Made by a program: the position numbers and the translations under genes
Shown: piece by piece, positions 23,215-32,079 of the stretch
Layout: each line of letters starts with the position of its first letter
Position numbering within the stretch: position 1 is the stretch's first letter
NCBI GenBank assembly: GCA_002989075.1
Contig: PSQN01000002.1
Span: 884,097-948,096, forward strand
Origin: Arthonia radiata
Lineage: Eukaryota; Ascomycota; Arthoniomycetes; Arthoniales; Arthoniaceae
Reading direction: 5' to 3'
Length of the DNA stretch: 64,000 nt
The notes under the pieces: model-generated
What the model was told of the DNA's origin: nothing
What the model saw: only the letters and a program-made list of their open reading frames with translations
The model's database searches: none

Positions 23215-23436
23215 CTAACGATGTCGCCTCTGCTCCGCCTGCGTCTCTGCTTCATCTACCTCTAAATCTGGGCAGCGATGGTCATCGGCCGGCCCCAGAT
23301 GGTTCGTGATGACTTTCTTCGGGAACGGGTCAACCGTGCAGTTTCTGTCAGTGCAAGGAAGCCAACTGGGGTTTCGCTCAGGACCTGTGTATTTGCACCG
23401 CAAGCAGTGGTCTTGGATCCACTCTGTGAGGCACAT
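23215..23436 (-). CDS. Small cysteine protein 2 (family C)
   Basis: 73 residues from the ATG at 23436, which places MC at the very start as in the neighbouring copy. The pattern is MC-x8-C-x2-C-x13-C-x4-C (MCLTEWIQDHCLRC...WLPCTDRNC), followed by a charged tail ending QAEQRRHR. Identity outside the cysteines is low, so the duplication is old or evolution has been fast. It has no signal peptide or membrane segment. Function unknown. Confidence 0.5.
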   Translation of the reverse strand: MCLTEWIQDHCLRCKYTGPERNPSWLPCTDRNCTVDPFPKKVITNHLGPADDHRCPDLEVDEAETQAEQRRHR

Positions 23437-24044
23437 CGTATGTTTGTGTAAAAAGATGCTGAAGACGGTGAGAGTGTACTGGTTGCACGATGCACCCAAA
23501 GGGCGTTTAAATGGTGTTGGGTAGTAGGATGAAGTACCAAGGAGGCGTAACTCTGCAAGATGTGGAAAGAAGATTGAAGACCTATTCTCGTGTAGCCATT
23601 TGCAAGATGTTGTAGAGATTCGGCAACGTTACGGCTCCACACCGTTGCCTATCGTAAAAAGACTTGAATCGCATGATGGCACGCTTTGTCTATGAACGCG
23701 TCGCTAATAACACCCGAACGGGCGGACGCTGTCGAGACGCTCGGAAAGACCGGATACATTGGCCGTCATATGCGCAGCACGTGATGTGAGGATCATGAAG
23801 GATCCGAAAACCGCGAACGTACAAGAGGAAACTCAGCTTTTGACTGACAAGAATAATAAGGAGTTGAATGATGTGAGGGAAAATAGGAAAGTTGTATGCG
23901 AAGATTTGCCGTCCGGGTGCTGGCCGGAATATTCGTGATTGCCTCACCACGCTATCCGTCGACCAGCTTACAGCATGATAATTCCATGCTTCCTCCCTTG
24001 GCGTCTTTTCGATTCCTTTTCCTTTTCGACGCGCATCAACTCTC
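23437..24044. other. Intergenic; nothing identified
   Basis: About 600 bases between the cysteine gene and copy B. No frame resembles any of the three local families, and no RNA gene or repeat is visible. Confidence 0.3.
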
Positions 24045-24440
24045 TTATTTCTCTTCCTTCCACAACTCCTCCCGCCCACCCGGCCACAACTCCTCCACCG
24101 CTGCGAGTAGGCGACGCGTCGTCATCCCGTACTCTCCATCCCACCATGCGTAGGTCCTCCACTTGGCGTGAAACTCCTTGACTTTCCGGGCCACATATTT
24201 CAGTTGCCTGTCATCGACGTTCATGAGGTTGAGAATGATGTCTTCACTGTGCTTCTTTACATCTTCAGAGAATGGTTGAGATGGGCCGATGCTGAAGTGG
24301 TCATGGTAGCGCTTGGTGATCCAAGCTCGGTCGTCATGTGGAACAACCGATAGTCCTTGCGCGAGAAGCTGGCGGACGTAGGCCCGATCTTTGGTGAGTG
24401 TTGGTAAGTTGACAAACTCCGGAGACCACATAACTGTCAT
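24045..24440 (-). CDS. WPxG-family paralogue B
   Basis: 131 residues from the ATG at 24440, a single exon. It is one of the clearest members of the local family: AYVRQLLAQGLSVV near the start, QLKYVARKVKEFH in the middle and LAAVEELWPGGREELW almost at the C-terminus. An alternative upstream exon is possible, because an acceptor-like CATGACAG precedes the codons for MWSPEF, but the chosen start already aligns with copy C (PEFVNLPTL against ENLPLVKSV). Mostly helical by composition, no signal peptide. Function unknown. Confidence 0.65.
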   Translation of the reverse strand: MTVMWSPEFVNLPTLTKDRAYVRQLLAQGLSVVPHDDRAWITKRYHDHFSIGPSQPFSEDVKKHSEDIILNLMNVDDRQLKYVARKVKEFHAKWRTYAWWDGEYGMTTRRLLAAVEELWPGGREELWKEEK

Positions 24441-24910
24441 GTAACAAGAGTGCGAATCGGCGTGATTTGCAGCGCACCGAGTTCCAAGGAAACAGCGAAG
24501 AAGCTAAAGTATTCATAAGTGAGAAGTGGCTTGCTTCCTTTCAATCTTAAGGCGGAACATGAAAACCTTTGCACTACAACGCAAACACTGACTCGTCAAT
24601 GGCCTCTCAGCCTTGTTGTAACTTCTGTAACCATCATCACTGGAAGCAACGGCCGCTCATTCGTGCCCTGAAGACCATGCTGGGCGACCAACAGCTGACG
24701 AGCGAACTGGTGTCATCAGTGGCTATGAGCGCGGAAGACCCCTCCACAGGGCTAGCAAACTTAAAACGCCGACACCCGTCCTGAGAAATCATGGTTAAGG
24801 GCAAACTCTAAACAGCCTCAACAATTGACCGATCACCTAAGAACAGCAAACATGAAAACCCGTTACTTCGGTCCACGGCCCGACAACCAACCATACATCG
24901 CAGTCCCTTC
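24441..24910. other. Intergenic between copies B and C; nothing identified
   Basis: 470 bases. Short frames exist on both strands, but none has a family signature. Confidence 0.3.
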
Positions 24911-25435
24911 TCAGAGCTGAATAACATTATCAACATACCCTCTCCACAGCTCGTCCTTTCCACCGGGCCATCTCCTTTCAACTGCATTCAGCGTCTTCTC
25001 GAACCAATGCCATCCATCGGGGGAAACAATGCACATAGCATCAGAGCTATGCAACTTCTTCATCTCATGTAGCATACCTCTCACGAGATGTTCAGGCCAG
25101 ATCATGAATTTGGGATTGCTGATACCGTTGCTCTGCTCGATGACACTTCCAACGAATGGACGAGAAGCGTCATTGACCCATCTTTCGGCCCAGTTGCGGC
25201 ACAGCTGATCTCGGTGGGACGTCGTGAACACTGCGAACGCCTGGGCGGTGCATTGGCGGATGAAGGCGTCGCGCTCAAGATGGTTAGTGACTGACTTAAC
25301 AAGTGGAAGGTTCTCCATTGGTAATAGGTTTGCTGTGCTGAATGATGTTGAGAGATAATCGCTGAGTGGCTGCATAGAACCTTTAAATACCATGCCCCGT
25401 GTGCGTTTATTACCGCAGGCAATTGTTAGCCACAT
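24911..25435 (-). CDS. WPxG-family paralogue C
   Basis: Up to 174 residues from the ATG at 25435. Internal ATGs at 25393 and 25375 are alternatives, and a TATTTAAAG on the minus strand just before 25375 leaves the true start open. Signature blocks are AFIRQCTAQAFAVF, HLVRGMLHEMKKL and LNAVERRWPGGKDELW, followed by a short tail. It is next to copy B on the same strand and most like B and G in the N-terminal helix. Function unknown. Confidence 0.65.
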   Translation of the reverse strand: MWLTIACGNKRTRGMVFKGSMQPLSDYLSTSFSTANLLPMENLPLVKSVTNHLERDAFIRQCTAQAFAVFTTSHRDQLCRNWAERWVNDASRPFVGSVIEQSNGISNPKFMIWPEHLVRGMLHEMKKLHSSDAMCIVSPDGWHWFEKTLNAVERRWPGGKDELWRGYVDNVIQL

Positions 25436-25860
25436 CGCTGATTGCTAAAGCGCAGCAAGAGGGATACTTGAATGCGATACGCACAATCGATGAGCATTTA
25501 GTCGCAAACAAGGTATGGCTTGCAGTATCCAATATTGTGAGTGCTAGTTGTGCTCAGCCTGGAACGAAGTACGCGGGCCGAATGCAAGTACTTCTTCGAT
25601 ATATAAGCACATTTACAACACATTGAACATGCTCGAAGGGCGTTTGCGATATAGTCAACGGTTTGCAATAGATGTTCGCAATAGACGTTTGCGCATCGAT
25701 GGGCATTCATCTTCAAGAGCAGGTTTGTAGCTCAAGGGTCCAGTTGTCGTTGTTCACATTGTCTTTGACTTCATCGATTATTACTGACAAAAGTTTCCTT
25801 GCAGCCACTCAATCTGCCCCAACGCTTTTTTCTCACACTACAAGCGACGCAACTCTAACC
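25436..25860. other. Intergenic between divergent copies C and D, with short degenerate repeats
   Basis: The start codons of C (minus) and D (plus) face away from each other across this 425-base region. It holds four imperfect copies of a 13-15 base word near 25640-25705 (GTTTGCGATATAG, GTTTGCAATAGATG, TTCGCAATAGACG, TTTGCGCATCGATG). No gene is supported. Confidence 0.4.
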
Positions 25861-26612
25861 ATGACCACCCAATCAGACGAATCCCATGGTCTGTCCACTG
25901 CCTTCGCAGAATTGCTGCGGTTAGCGGACAACAATGACAGTAACGGCACGCTAAAAGGCGCAGCTACCTCAACTACTTCTAAGGTCACCACAGCTCAGAT
26001 GCCCTTCGTGAGCGAGCATGAAGTTTGATTTTCTGATATGGACGTCTTCATATACACCGCTGGGTTGACTGTCACTCCAGATTGCGACATGGTCCTTTCA
26101 GATTATTCGCCCAGCATTTCAGTGCCGGCAAGCGCGGGCCAGCCTCTCTGCGGCCCTGCTAGTTGCTGCTGTGATGGAATTCCAAACAGCGAGGCACATA
26201 CAATCCCTTGGGTGGATCCTTGCCCGATGGAGAGTATAACGCATACGGACGCCGCCGAAGTCCGCGTCCGCCAACACGCGGTCATGATATACAGCCTCTT
26301 TCCTCCTCAAATCCGGAAACGACTGCGTGCCATTAGCAATATTGTATTCAACAGCGCGCAAGCGCATCAGGATGAATCTCTCTTGGTGCATGCCCGTCTG
26401 ACTGCTGGTATCGTTTCTTGAGAAGGAATCTCCTGCCTGTGAGGCATACCGTACGGGTGATGTGGACATGGTCGGGGCGGTGGCTGTCGGAGCTACCTGA
26501 AGATAAGAGAGATGATATCGAGGAGTACTTTACGGTGATTGGAGATAATCGGCCATGGGGCAAGCAGGACTTATGGTTGACGCCGGAGAAGCTGTGTGCA
26601 ATGTTTGATTGA
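25861..26612 (+). pseudogene. WPxG-family paralogue D, apparently decayed
   Basis: The frame begins at the ATG at 25861, meets TGA at 26026, resumes in the same frame (26029-26418), then the family C-terminus continues in a different frame to 26612. Signature pieces remain recognisable: VRVRQHAVMIYSLFPP, then HTVRVMWTWSGRWL, then IEEYFTVI...PWGKQDLW. I tried canonical GT-AG introns around both breaks and found none that restores the frame, so two inactivating changes is the simplest reading. Unusual splicing cannot be excluded without RNA. It is transcribed opposite to copies B and C, in the same direction as E. Confidence 0.55.
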
Positions 26613-27254
26613 CAGTGGCTGTACGCGACTTCATCCGCCGCATAGTTATCTAAAAGGCCCGGTTTAGGCCACTACTCTTTACATTGCCAAGCCATGCAGA
26701 CGTGATCGAAGTCTGCGGCACAAAACCTGCGCTCTGCCTGGCATCAAGTCTATGAGATAATTAGATCTATGCCGAGGCACGAGCTATGAGCAGAAATTTC
26801 TTGAAGCTCAACGCATGAAAAACAAGACCGCAGAAGGAGTCGAAAACAGTCGAGAGCCGAGATGAGGGAGTCAACGGCGCGTCATGGATCCAAATGCGGT
26901 GAGTGCAGGCGCTGAAGAGGCTCAAAGGCTAATGAGACACCTCAAGAGATTATGTCTCGAAACAGGAAGTCCATCTCGGCGCCACGACCCCAAAAACACG
27001 CGAAGCATACTCCAACGCGGTCATGCGACACATCCGTTCGTTTGCATCAAACGTCCATGCACAAACGACCACGATCGCTGAAGGCGTTGTTATATGCTTG
27101 ATTCCTGCTGTTTCTTTCATGACATTGACAAACTCATCCAAACTCAGAAGACACCATTAGCTACCGACTAGAAGTCTTACCCTCATCAACCATCGCCCTA
27201 CCTTACAACATCTCCAAGCCCTTACCATCGACATCCCAGAACCCCACTGCAACC
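26613..27254. other. Intergenic between copies D and E; nothing identified
   Basis: 642 bases with no family signature in any frame. The last 80 bases before copy E are CA/CT-rich (for example ACCCCACTGCAACC), as expected for a fungal promoter-proximal leader. Confidence 0.35.
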
Positions 27255-27857
27255 ATGACCCCCAAACCCTCAAATCCGGTCAAGCCCACCGCTCTTAACC
27301 CAAACACACTTGGCATTCCCCCCTCCAGCCCCAAAGACGACGACATCACCTCGACCCTCTCGTCATACTTTCTCGAAGACGACGAAATTCAACAAATGAC
27401 CCGCGTCGAAGCCTACATACGCCAAACCGCCGCCATCCTCTTCAGCCTCCTCCCTCCCGCCGCACAGGACAACATCCGCCACAAAGCCAGCGTCATTTTC
27501 CTCACAACAAAAGAACTCCAAGGAGACGCTGACGAATATATCGAAGCCGGCTTGCCCGTCACGCCCGAGTTCATGCATGTGTCGTGGCTGCATCTGAGGT
27601 ATCTGATCCGGAAGATGCGGAAGGAGTTTGAGCGGATGGTGGAGCGGTCGGTGGAGCGAGAGTTGGAGCGAGAATTCGAGACGTGTCGGAAGGCGCCGGA
27701 GTATGTTGCTGTTATTGAGCATTATTGGCCGGAGGGGATGAGAGATTTGTGGATGACTGTGAGTGAGTTGGAGAGGAAGGAGGAGGAGGTTAGGTTGATG
27801 GGAATGAGACCGTGGGGAGAGGTGAGGGGGTGGAGTGGGATTGAGGGGATTGTGTGA
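27255..27857 (+). CDS. WPxG-family paralogue E
   Basis: 200 residues, single exon, ATG at 27255. It is a well-preserved member: AYIRQTAAILFSLLPP, HLRYLIRKMRKEFERM and VAVIEHYWPEGMRDLW. The N-terminal 60 residues are Pro/Ser/Asp-rich and unlike the other copies. A Glu/Arg-rich helix (ERSVERELEREFE) lengthens the middle. The 5' half uses C-ending codons strongly and the 3' half G-ending ones. No signal peptide. Function unknown. Confidence 0.72.
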   Translation: MTPKPSNPVKPTALNPNTLGIPPSSPKDDDITSTLSSYFLEDDEIQQMTRVEAYIRQTAAILFSLLPPAAQDNIRHKASVIFLTTKELQGDADEYIEAGLPVTPEFMHVSWLHLRYLIRKMRKEFERMVERSVERELEREFETCRKAPEYVAVIEHYWPEGMRDLWMTVSELERKEEEVRLMGMRPWGEVRGWSGIEGIV

Positions 27858-28219
27858 AGGTTTACGTGATGTTGTGAGCTGTGCAGCGACTGCGGTTGTT
27901 TAGCTTCCGTGTGTGAGCTCTGTTTCAATACTGAGACTCTGAACGTGATGAACTTTAATGTGGACACGCAGAAACGCATCCAACGTCATTGCTCTATTCT
28001 CACTGTAAGGAAAAGCGCACACTGCATGGAAGTAATCGTACAAACCGCTTTGAAACATTAGATCCACCTAAAAGATCTTGAAACGCAAGCCCATCTCCAT
28101 ATTCCTGCGCAGCAGCCTGATTTGGCATCAGACGCTGTGGGCATCCTTTTGCCATAGAACATCTGAAGCCTATCACCCACCGAGGTCGCAATTCAACCTA
28201 CACCGAGGACGGAACAAAC
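27858..28219. other. Convergent intergenic region between copies E and F
   Basis: 362 bases between two stop codons on opposite strands, presumably 3' untranslated regions. Nothing else is identified. Confidence 0.35.
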
Positions 28220-28876
28220 TCATCGTTGGTATGGCAGAGTTCGATATAGATCTCCGTGACCCCACGGCCAAAGCTTATTAATGGCTTTGAGCATTTTGTC
28301 GACTCTCGGTGCAAGTTCGCTGTTCTCAGGGCGACTCAAGTTGAATTTTCGGATTTCCCTTTGTAGCAACCTGATCGCGTATCTCAATTCAGCAATCGAG
28401 AACAGCGTGAAGTCGAGAGAACTGGGTCTGCCTGAAGCTCTGCTGCGAAGATAATCTTCCCAGGCCTGAGGCTCGTAGAACACCATGCTCAATAGGTCGT
28501 GAACGCGAGATTGTCGTGCGTCTGAAAGTATGTTGAACTTATCTGTGGTGCAGCCAATAGCCAAGGAAAGCCTGAGACGAAACGGTAACGCGCCAACATC
28601 GAAATTCTTGTCTAGAACCTCGTCCAGGGTGGGAATTCCTTCCTGTGCTGCGTTCAAGCTTGCCGTGGCAGATTGTGAAGCGGGAGTAGCGATATCAGCC
28701 ACTCGCCCGCGCGCCAATGTTGGGAGTTGCGCAGCGCCAGATCCTTGAGATGGCGCCGTTCGGTTCGGTCCACTATCTGCGGTTGGTTGACGCTGCTCAT
28801 TTTCTGCGTCGGGGTCGTACACCACGTATTCAGAGGGGTGTGGCCAGGGAACACTGCTTGACTGTTCATCTGACAT
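28220..28876 (-). CDS. WPxG-family paralogue F
   Basis: 218 residues from the ATG at 28876; the frame extends a little further only through a GTG. The N-terminal 100 residues are Ser/Gln/Pro-rich and probably disordered. The family region follows: VGALPFRLRLSLAI, then ELRYAIRLLQREIRKF, then LKAINKLWPWGHGDLY. It is the most divergent copy, with Tyr replacing the final Trp and the N-terminal RQ lost. Function unknown. Confidence 0.65.
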   Translation of the reverse strand: MSDEQSSSVPWPHPSEYVVYDPDAENEQRQPTADSGPNRTAPSQGSGAAQLPTLARGRVADIATPASQSATASLNAAQEGIPTLDEVLDKNFDVGALPFRLRLSLAIGCTTDKFNILSDARQSRVHDLLSMVFYEPQAWEDYLRSRASGRPSSLDFTLFSIAELRYAIRLLQREIRKFNLSRPENSELAPRVDKMLKAINKLWPWGHGDLYRTLPYQR

Positions 28877-29476
28877 TGCACTTTGCTTATTGATGAACAC
28901 TTCAGGTTGATGCAGAACTGAACAGCAGCTCGAGATGGTGGAGGTCTGCCATCTTTATAGCCTCCATCAATGCATCAGAGACGTGCTTGTAGCGTGCCTG
29001 ACAAGCTATTGAAGTTGTTAGCAATCATTTGTATTGACTCCGTTGTTGTTGAGGGATAGGAAAACTTTTCGTAGCAGAATGGTTGTCATTCCGGAGGCAA
29101 AGACTTGACACTTTCAATACTCGTTGCACAATACTCGTTCCGTAGGACACAGTGAGTCCGCGTATAGTTGCTGGAAACCTCGTATAGCCGCTGGGAGGCG
29201 CCATCATCGGTACACGTAGGTTATCCCGCTTTCCGCTCCGAAGCGACCACTCGTCGAAGCGGCAATGGCCTCTGCACGCCGTGCGGACACGCCGCATCTT
29301 GCCATCGCTCGGCATAGCCGGCAGAACTATCACGTTGAAATCTGCCAATATAAAGCAGGGCCGCCTCACCCTTTACATACAGTACAATCCTCACACATAC
29401 ATCCACGACGCCAAAGATCATCCCGCACATACAACCAAGAGACCGATATCAGCTGTACTTGACCGCCAGCAGAGCC
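28877..29476. other. Intergenic region upstream of the divergent copies F and H1
   Basis: 600 bases separating two genes that diverge. It holds the TATA box listed next; otherwise no frame or repeat stands out. Confidence 0.35.
29349..29354 (+). promoter_or_regulatory. Probable TATA box of gene H1
   Basis: TATAAA, 128 bases before the H1 start codon, with a CCTCACCC and CA-rich stretch downstream that fits a fungal transcription start and leader. Confidence 0.45.
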
Positions 29477-30027
29477 ATGATGACTCTCGAAAAGAGGGAC
29501 CTTGCCCCAGACGGCTGCGTACTCGTTGGTAAGTTAGCCCCACTATCTGTCTTTTCGATATGCACAGGCCAAACTACTTTCGATGTTTCGAGGAGGCTGT
29601 TCAGGTTTGAGAGAAACAGGCGTGGACGCCGCTGAGCTGACGCCTTGCTTCAGATGAAGTCAACGATATCCGCGTGTACTTCTCGCCAAATTACAGCATT
29701 ATCAATCGCGCTATCGGTTGGAGGCCAAAAGAGCTAGCAGACCTTGAGCGCGACGGGGTCAAGGATCGCGCTTACGGGCCTGAAAAACTCAAAGAATTGA
29801 CGTCCAGCGGACTGCGTACGCATCTGCCGGGGAAAGTAGCCGAGTGGAACGCCTTGCACAAGGACAAAGAAATTGAGTGGGCCGAATTCACGTAGGTGAG
29901 GTGGCGCGCAATTTTGAGGTCCAGCATTGACACCTGTCGCAGGGGAATCACCGATAGGGATGTCTATTTGAATCTGAATCGTGGAGATCATACCATGATA
30001 GACGTGCAGTTCCCAAGGAAGGCATGA
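29477..30027 (+). CDS. Hypothetical protein H1 (three-exon family), tandem duplicate of H2
   Basis: Exons 29477-29528, 29654-29891 and 29943-30027 give 124 residues. The splice phases (1, then 2) and the 85 nt last exon are identical to H2, which confirms the model. Exon 1 encodes MMTLEKRDLAPDG; exon 2 carries VYFSPNYSIINRAIGWRPKEL and YGPEKLKELTSSGLRTHLP; exon 3 ends VQFPRKA. No signal peptide, membrane segment or family I recognise. The block WRPKEL..LE..........YGP....ELTSSGL..HLP.KVA is shared with H2 and looks like the functional core. Function unknown. Confidence 0.7.
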
Positions 30028-30597
30028 CTGGTTTGAGCTTAGGACTGAATTTTGATGGGTTCACGCCATCACTAGAGTCACAAGCTCACTTTCGTGGATG
30101 CAGCCTCGCAGATGTACTTTGAACTTGTTAGCAAGGACTGTCCTACGATATCATCCGTTGTGTTAAGCAGAGCGATGTACACGTGCACCCCTGCTGGGCA
30201 TGTTATTTCGCTCAAAAGTGTACCTTCGTCTGCCTGGATTTCGTCCCAAAGCGGAGACGAGAACCACAAGACGTCTTGGAGATTGCCCAACAAAGATAAC
30301 GTGAGATGTGGTATCAAGTGCAGGGTGCATGGATTTCATGTGGCGCTCGGCGCATCTCACCTCAATGAAACCTCGCGTGTAAACGACCGTCGCTTTGTTC
30401 TCCCGTTCGTTTGCGGATGGCACCTCTCACCAAAGAGCTTCGCAATCGACCAAATGTCACCGTTTATCTTTGCTTATATGACTCGCATCATTTCTGTTCT
30501 TGAATTATTTGACAGACCGAATCAAATTACCCAACAAAGAAACAGCAACTAAGGCTTGAAAATTACCTTGCTCGTCTTGATCATCGGACAAATCTGT
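30028..30597. other. Spacer between tandem duplicates H1 and H2; nothing identified
   Basis: 570 bases including the presumed promoter of H2. No TATA box as clear as that of H1; short frames without similarity to the local families. Confidence 0.3.
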
Positions 30598-31171
30598 ATG
30601 ATGTCTGAGAACAAGGGTGCACAGAAATCTCACGATGATCTCTGGGTACGCGTTGGTAAGTTCTGGAGCATGCGGTCTTCTCATTCTGTCGCTTGTGCTG
30701 CAGCAAACCTACCGGGGTCCCTATGGTCTTTCTGGACAAAGGTGGAACAGAAGCTTGAACGCTGACATCACATTCTTAGACAAGGTTGACGGCGTGGCCG
30801 TGTACGTCGCTCGTACTCGCAACGCCATTAATTCTGAGCCAGTGTGGAGGCCAAAAGAGCTAGCGCACCTGGAATACGACTTTGATTTGGTGCGTCGATA
30901 CGGTCCGAAGGAAGTACAAGAGTTGACGTCGAGCGGCCTGCATGCGCATCTCCCGGAAAAAGTTGCTAAGTGCAATGAGAAATACCTAGATGAAGATGGG
31001 AAACCGAAGAAGAAGGTTGATCGAGTCTACTTTGAGTGAGTGACCTAATATCTGAGACGCAGCTCGGAGACTTATTAGAGACGCAGAGATATTACCGACA
31101 GCAGTCTCTGGTTGATGTTGTATGATGGAAAGGAGCATATTGGTGACGCGGTGATTCCGAGGAAGGCGTGA
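30598..31171 (+). CDS. Hypothetical protein H2 (three-exon family), tandem duplicate of H1
   Basis: Exons 30598-30655, 30780-31035 and 31087-31171 give 132 residues. Exon 1 ends ...WVRV-G as H1 ends ...CVLV-G; exon 2 contains VAVYVARTRNAIN, WRPKELAHLEYD and YGPKEVQELTSSGLHAHLP; exon 3 ends DAVIPRKA. Relative to H1 it has a longer N-terminus and a Lys-rich insert (EDGKPKKKVDR) near the second junction. The core is strongly conserved while the flanks are not, as expected under selection on a folded domain. Function unknown. Confidence 0.7.
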
Positions 31172-31415
31172 GAGCACCGAGCGGCGCGTTGATATACATG
31201 GATGTTTTGCCACGGTTGGGAAGCTGGCGCAGGTAGTCATGAACTGGTTTCAATTTTTGGGGATGGCCAATCCTCGACAACATGACATCCACGATGACAA
31301 ACCCGCATGCATCAAGGAGTAGTCTGAACTAATACCTAGATCAACCGTCTTCATTGAAGCGCATACTCTCTTCGTCTCACCGGCTCTGCTAACGGCTCAG
31401 AAGTGCCCACTGCCT

Positions 31416-31898
31416 TCATGGGCCGGTTAGATCAGTTGACTCGTCTTCCTCGAGGACTCTGGCCTTTTTCTTCGGGGGCCCAGTCGGCAATGCAAACTCC
31501 TCCATATTTTCACAAAGCTGGCCTTCGCCCCCTGGCCAGTGCTTTGCAACTAGTGCCAGATATTGATTGACCAAATCGCGTTCCTGAATGATCACGTTCT
31601 TGAAATTGGAATCATCGGGCACCTTGAACCTTCCGTTGAACGCTCTCATGCGTCGAACGATGGTTTTGAGTGAGGACGACGGCATCGTGACAAAGTGTGG
31701 TGAGATGAGCTTGTCGGCCAACATCATGACGCGATGGCGCTCTTGCTCCTCTACGCCTACGTAGCATTTGTAGAAGAGATCGACGAGTGCGTTTTGTCCG
31801 GGTCTGTCGAACGACGCGAAAGCCTGCGCTGCGGACTGGCGTAGAAGTGCTTCCTGTTCCGGGAGCATATTTTGCTTTGGGGTCGGTGAACTGGTCAT
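31416..31898 (-). CDS. WPxG-family paralogue G with a nuclear-signal-like tail
   Basis: 160 residues from the ATG at 31898, single exon. It has the N-terminal helix ALLRQSAAQAFASF, the middle SLKTIVRRMRAFNGRF and the C-terminal YLALVAKHWPGGEGQL, so the final Trp of the signature is Cys here. After the domain comes PTGPPKKKARVLEEDEST, close to a classical monopartite nuclear localisation signal. Together with the basic tail of copy A this suggests that at least some members act in the nucleus (inference). It lies downstream of and convergent with H2, and next to BDP1 on the same strand. Confidence 0.68.
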   Translation of the reverse strand: MTSSPTPKQNMLPEQEALLRQSAAQAFASFDRPGQNALVDLFYKCYVGVEEQERHRVMMLADKLISPHFVTMPSSSLKTIVRRMRAFNGRFKVPDDSNFKNVIIQERDLVNQYLALVAKHWPGGEGQLCENMEEFALPTGPPKKKARVLEEDESTDLTGP

Positions 31899-32079
31899 GG
31901 TTTCGAAAACTGGAGCGTCTTGCTATCAGTCGCAATAGATTCGCCGTTACATTGCCACTGCACCTTTCGACATATCGTTCTACCTACCTGTTTGTTTGAC
32001 ACGCATGCTGTAGCAAGCGGACAAAGAACTGCCTCAATAGCAAGCGCTTGCCGGATTGTCTGAGGCTTCATCACATTTC

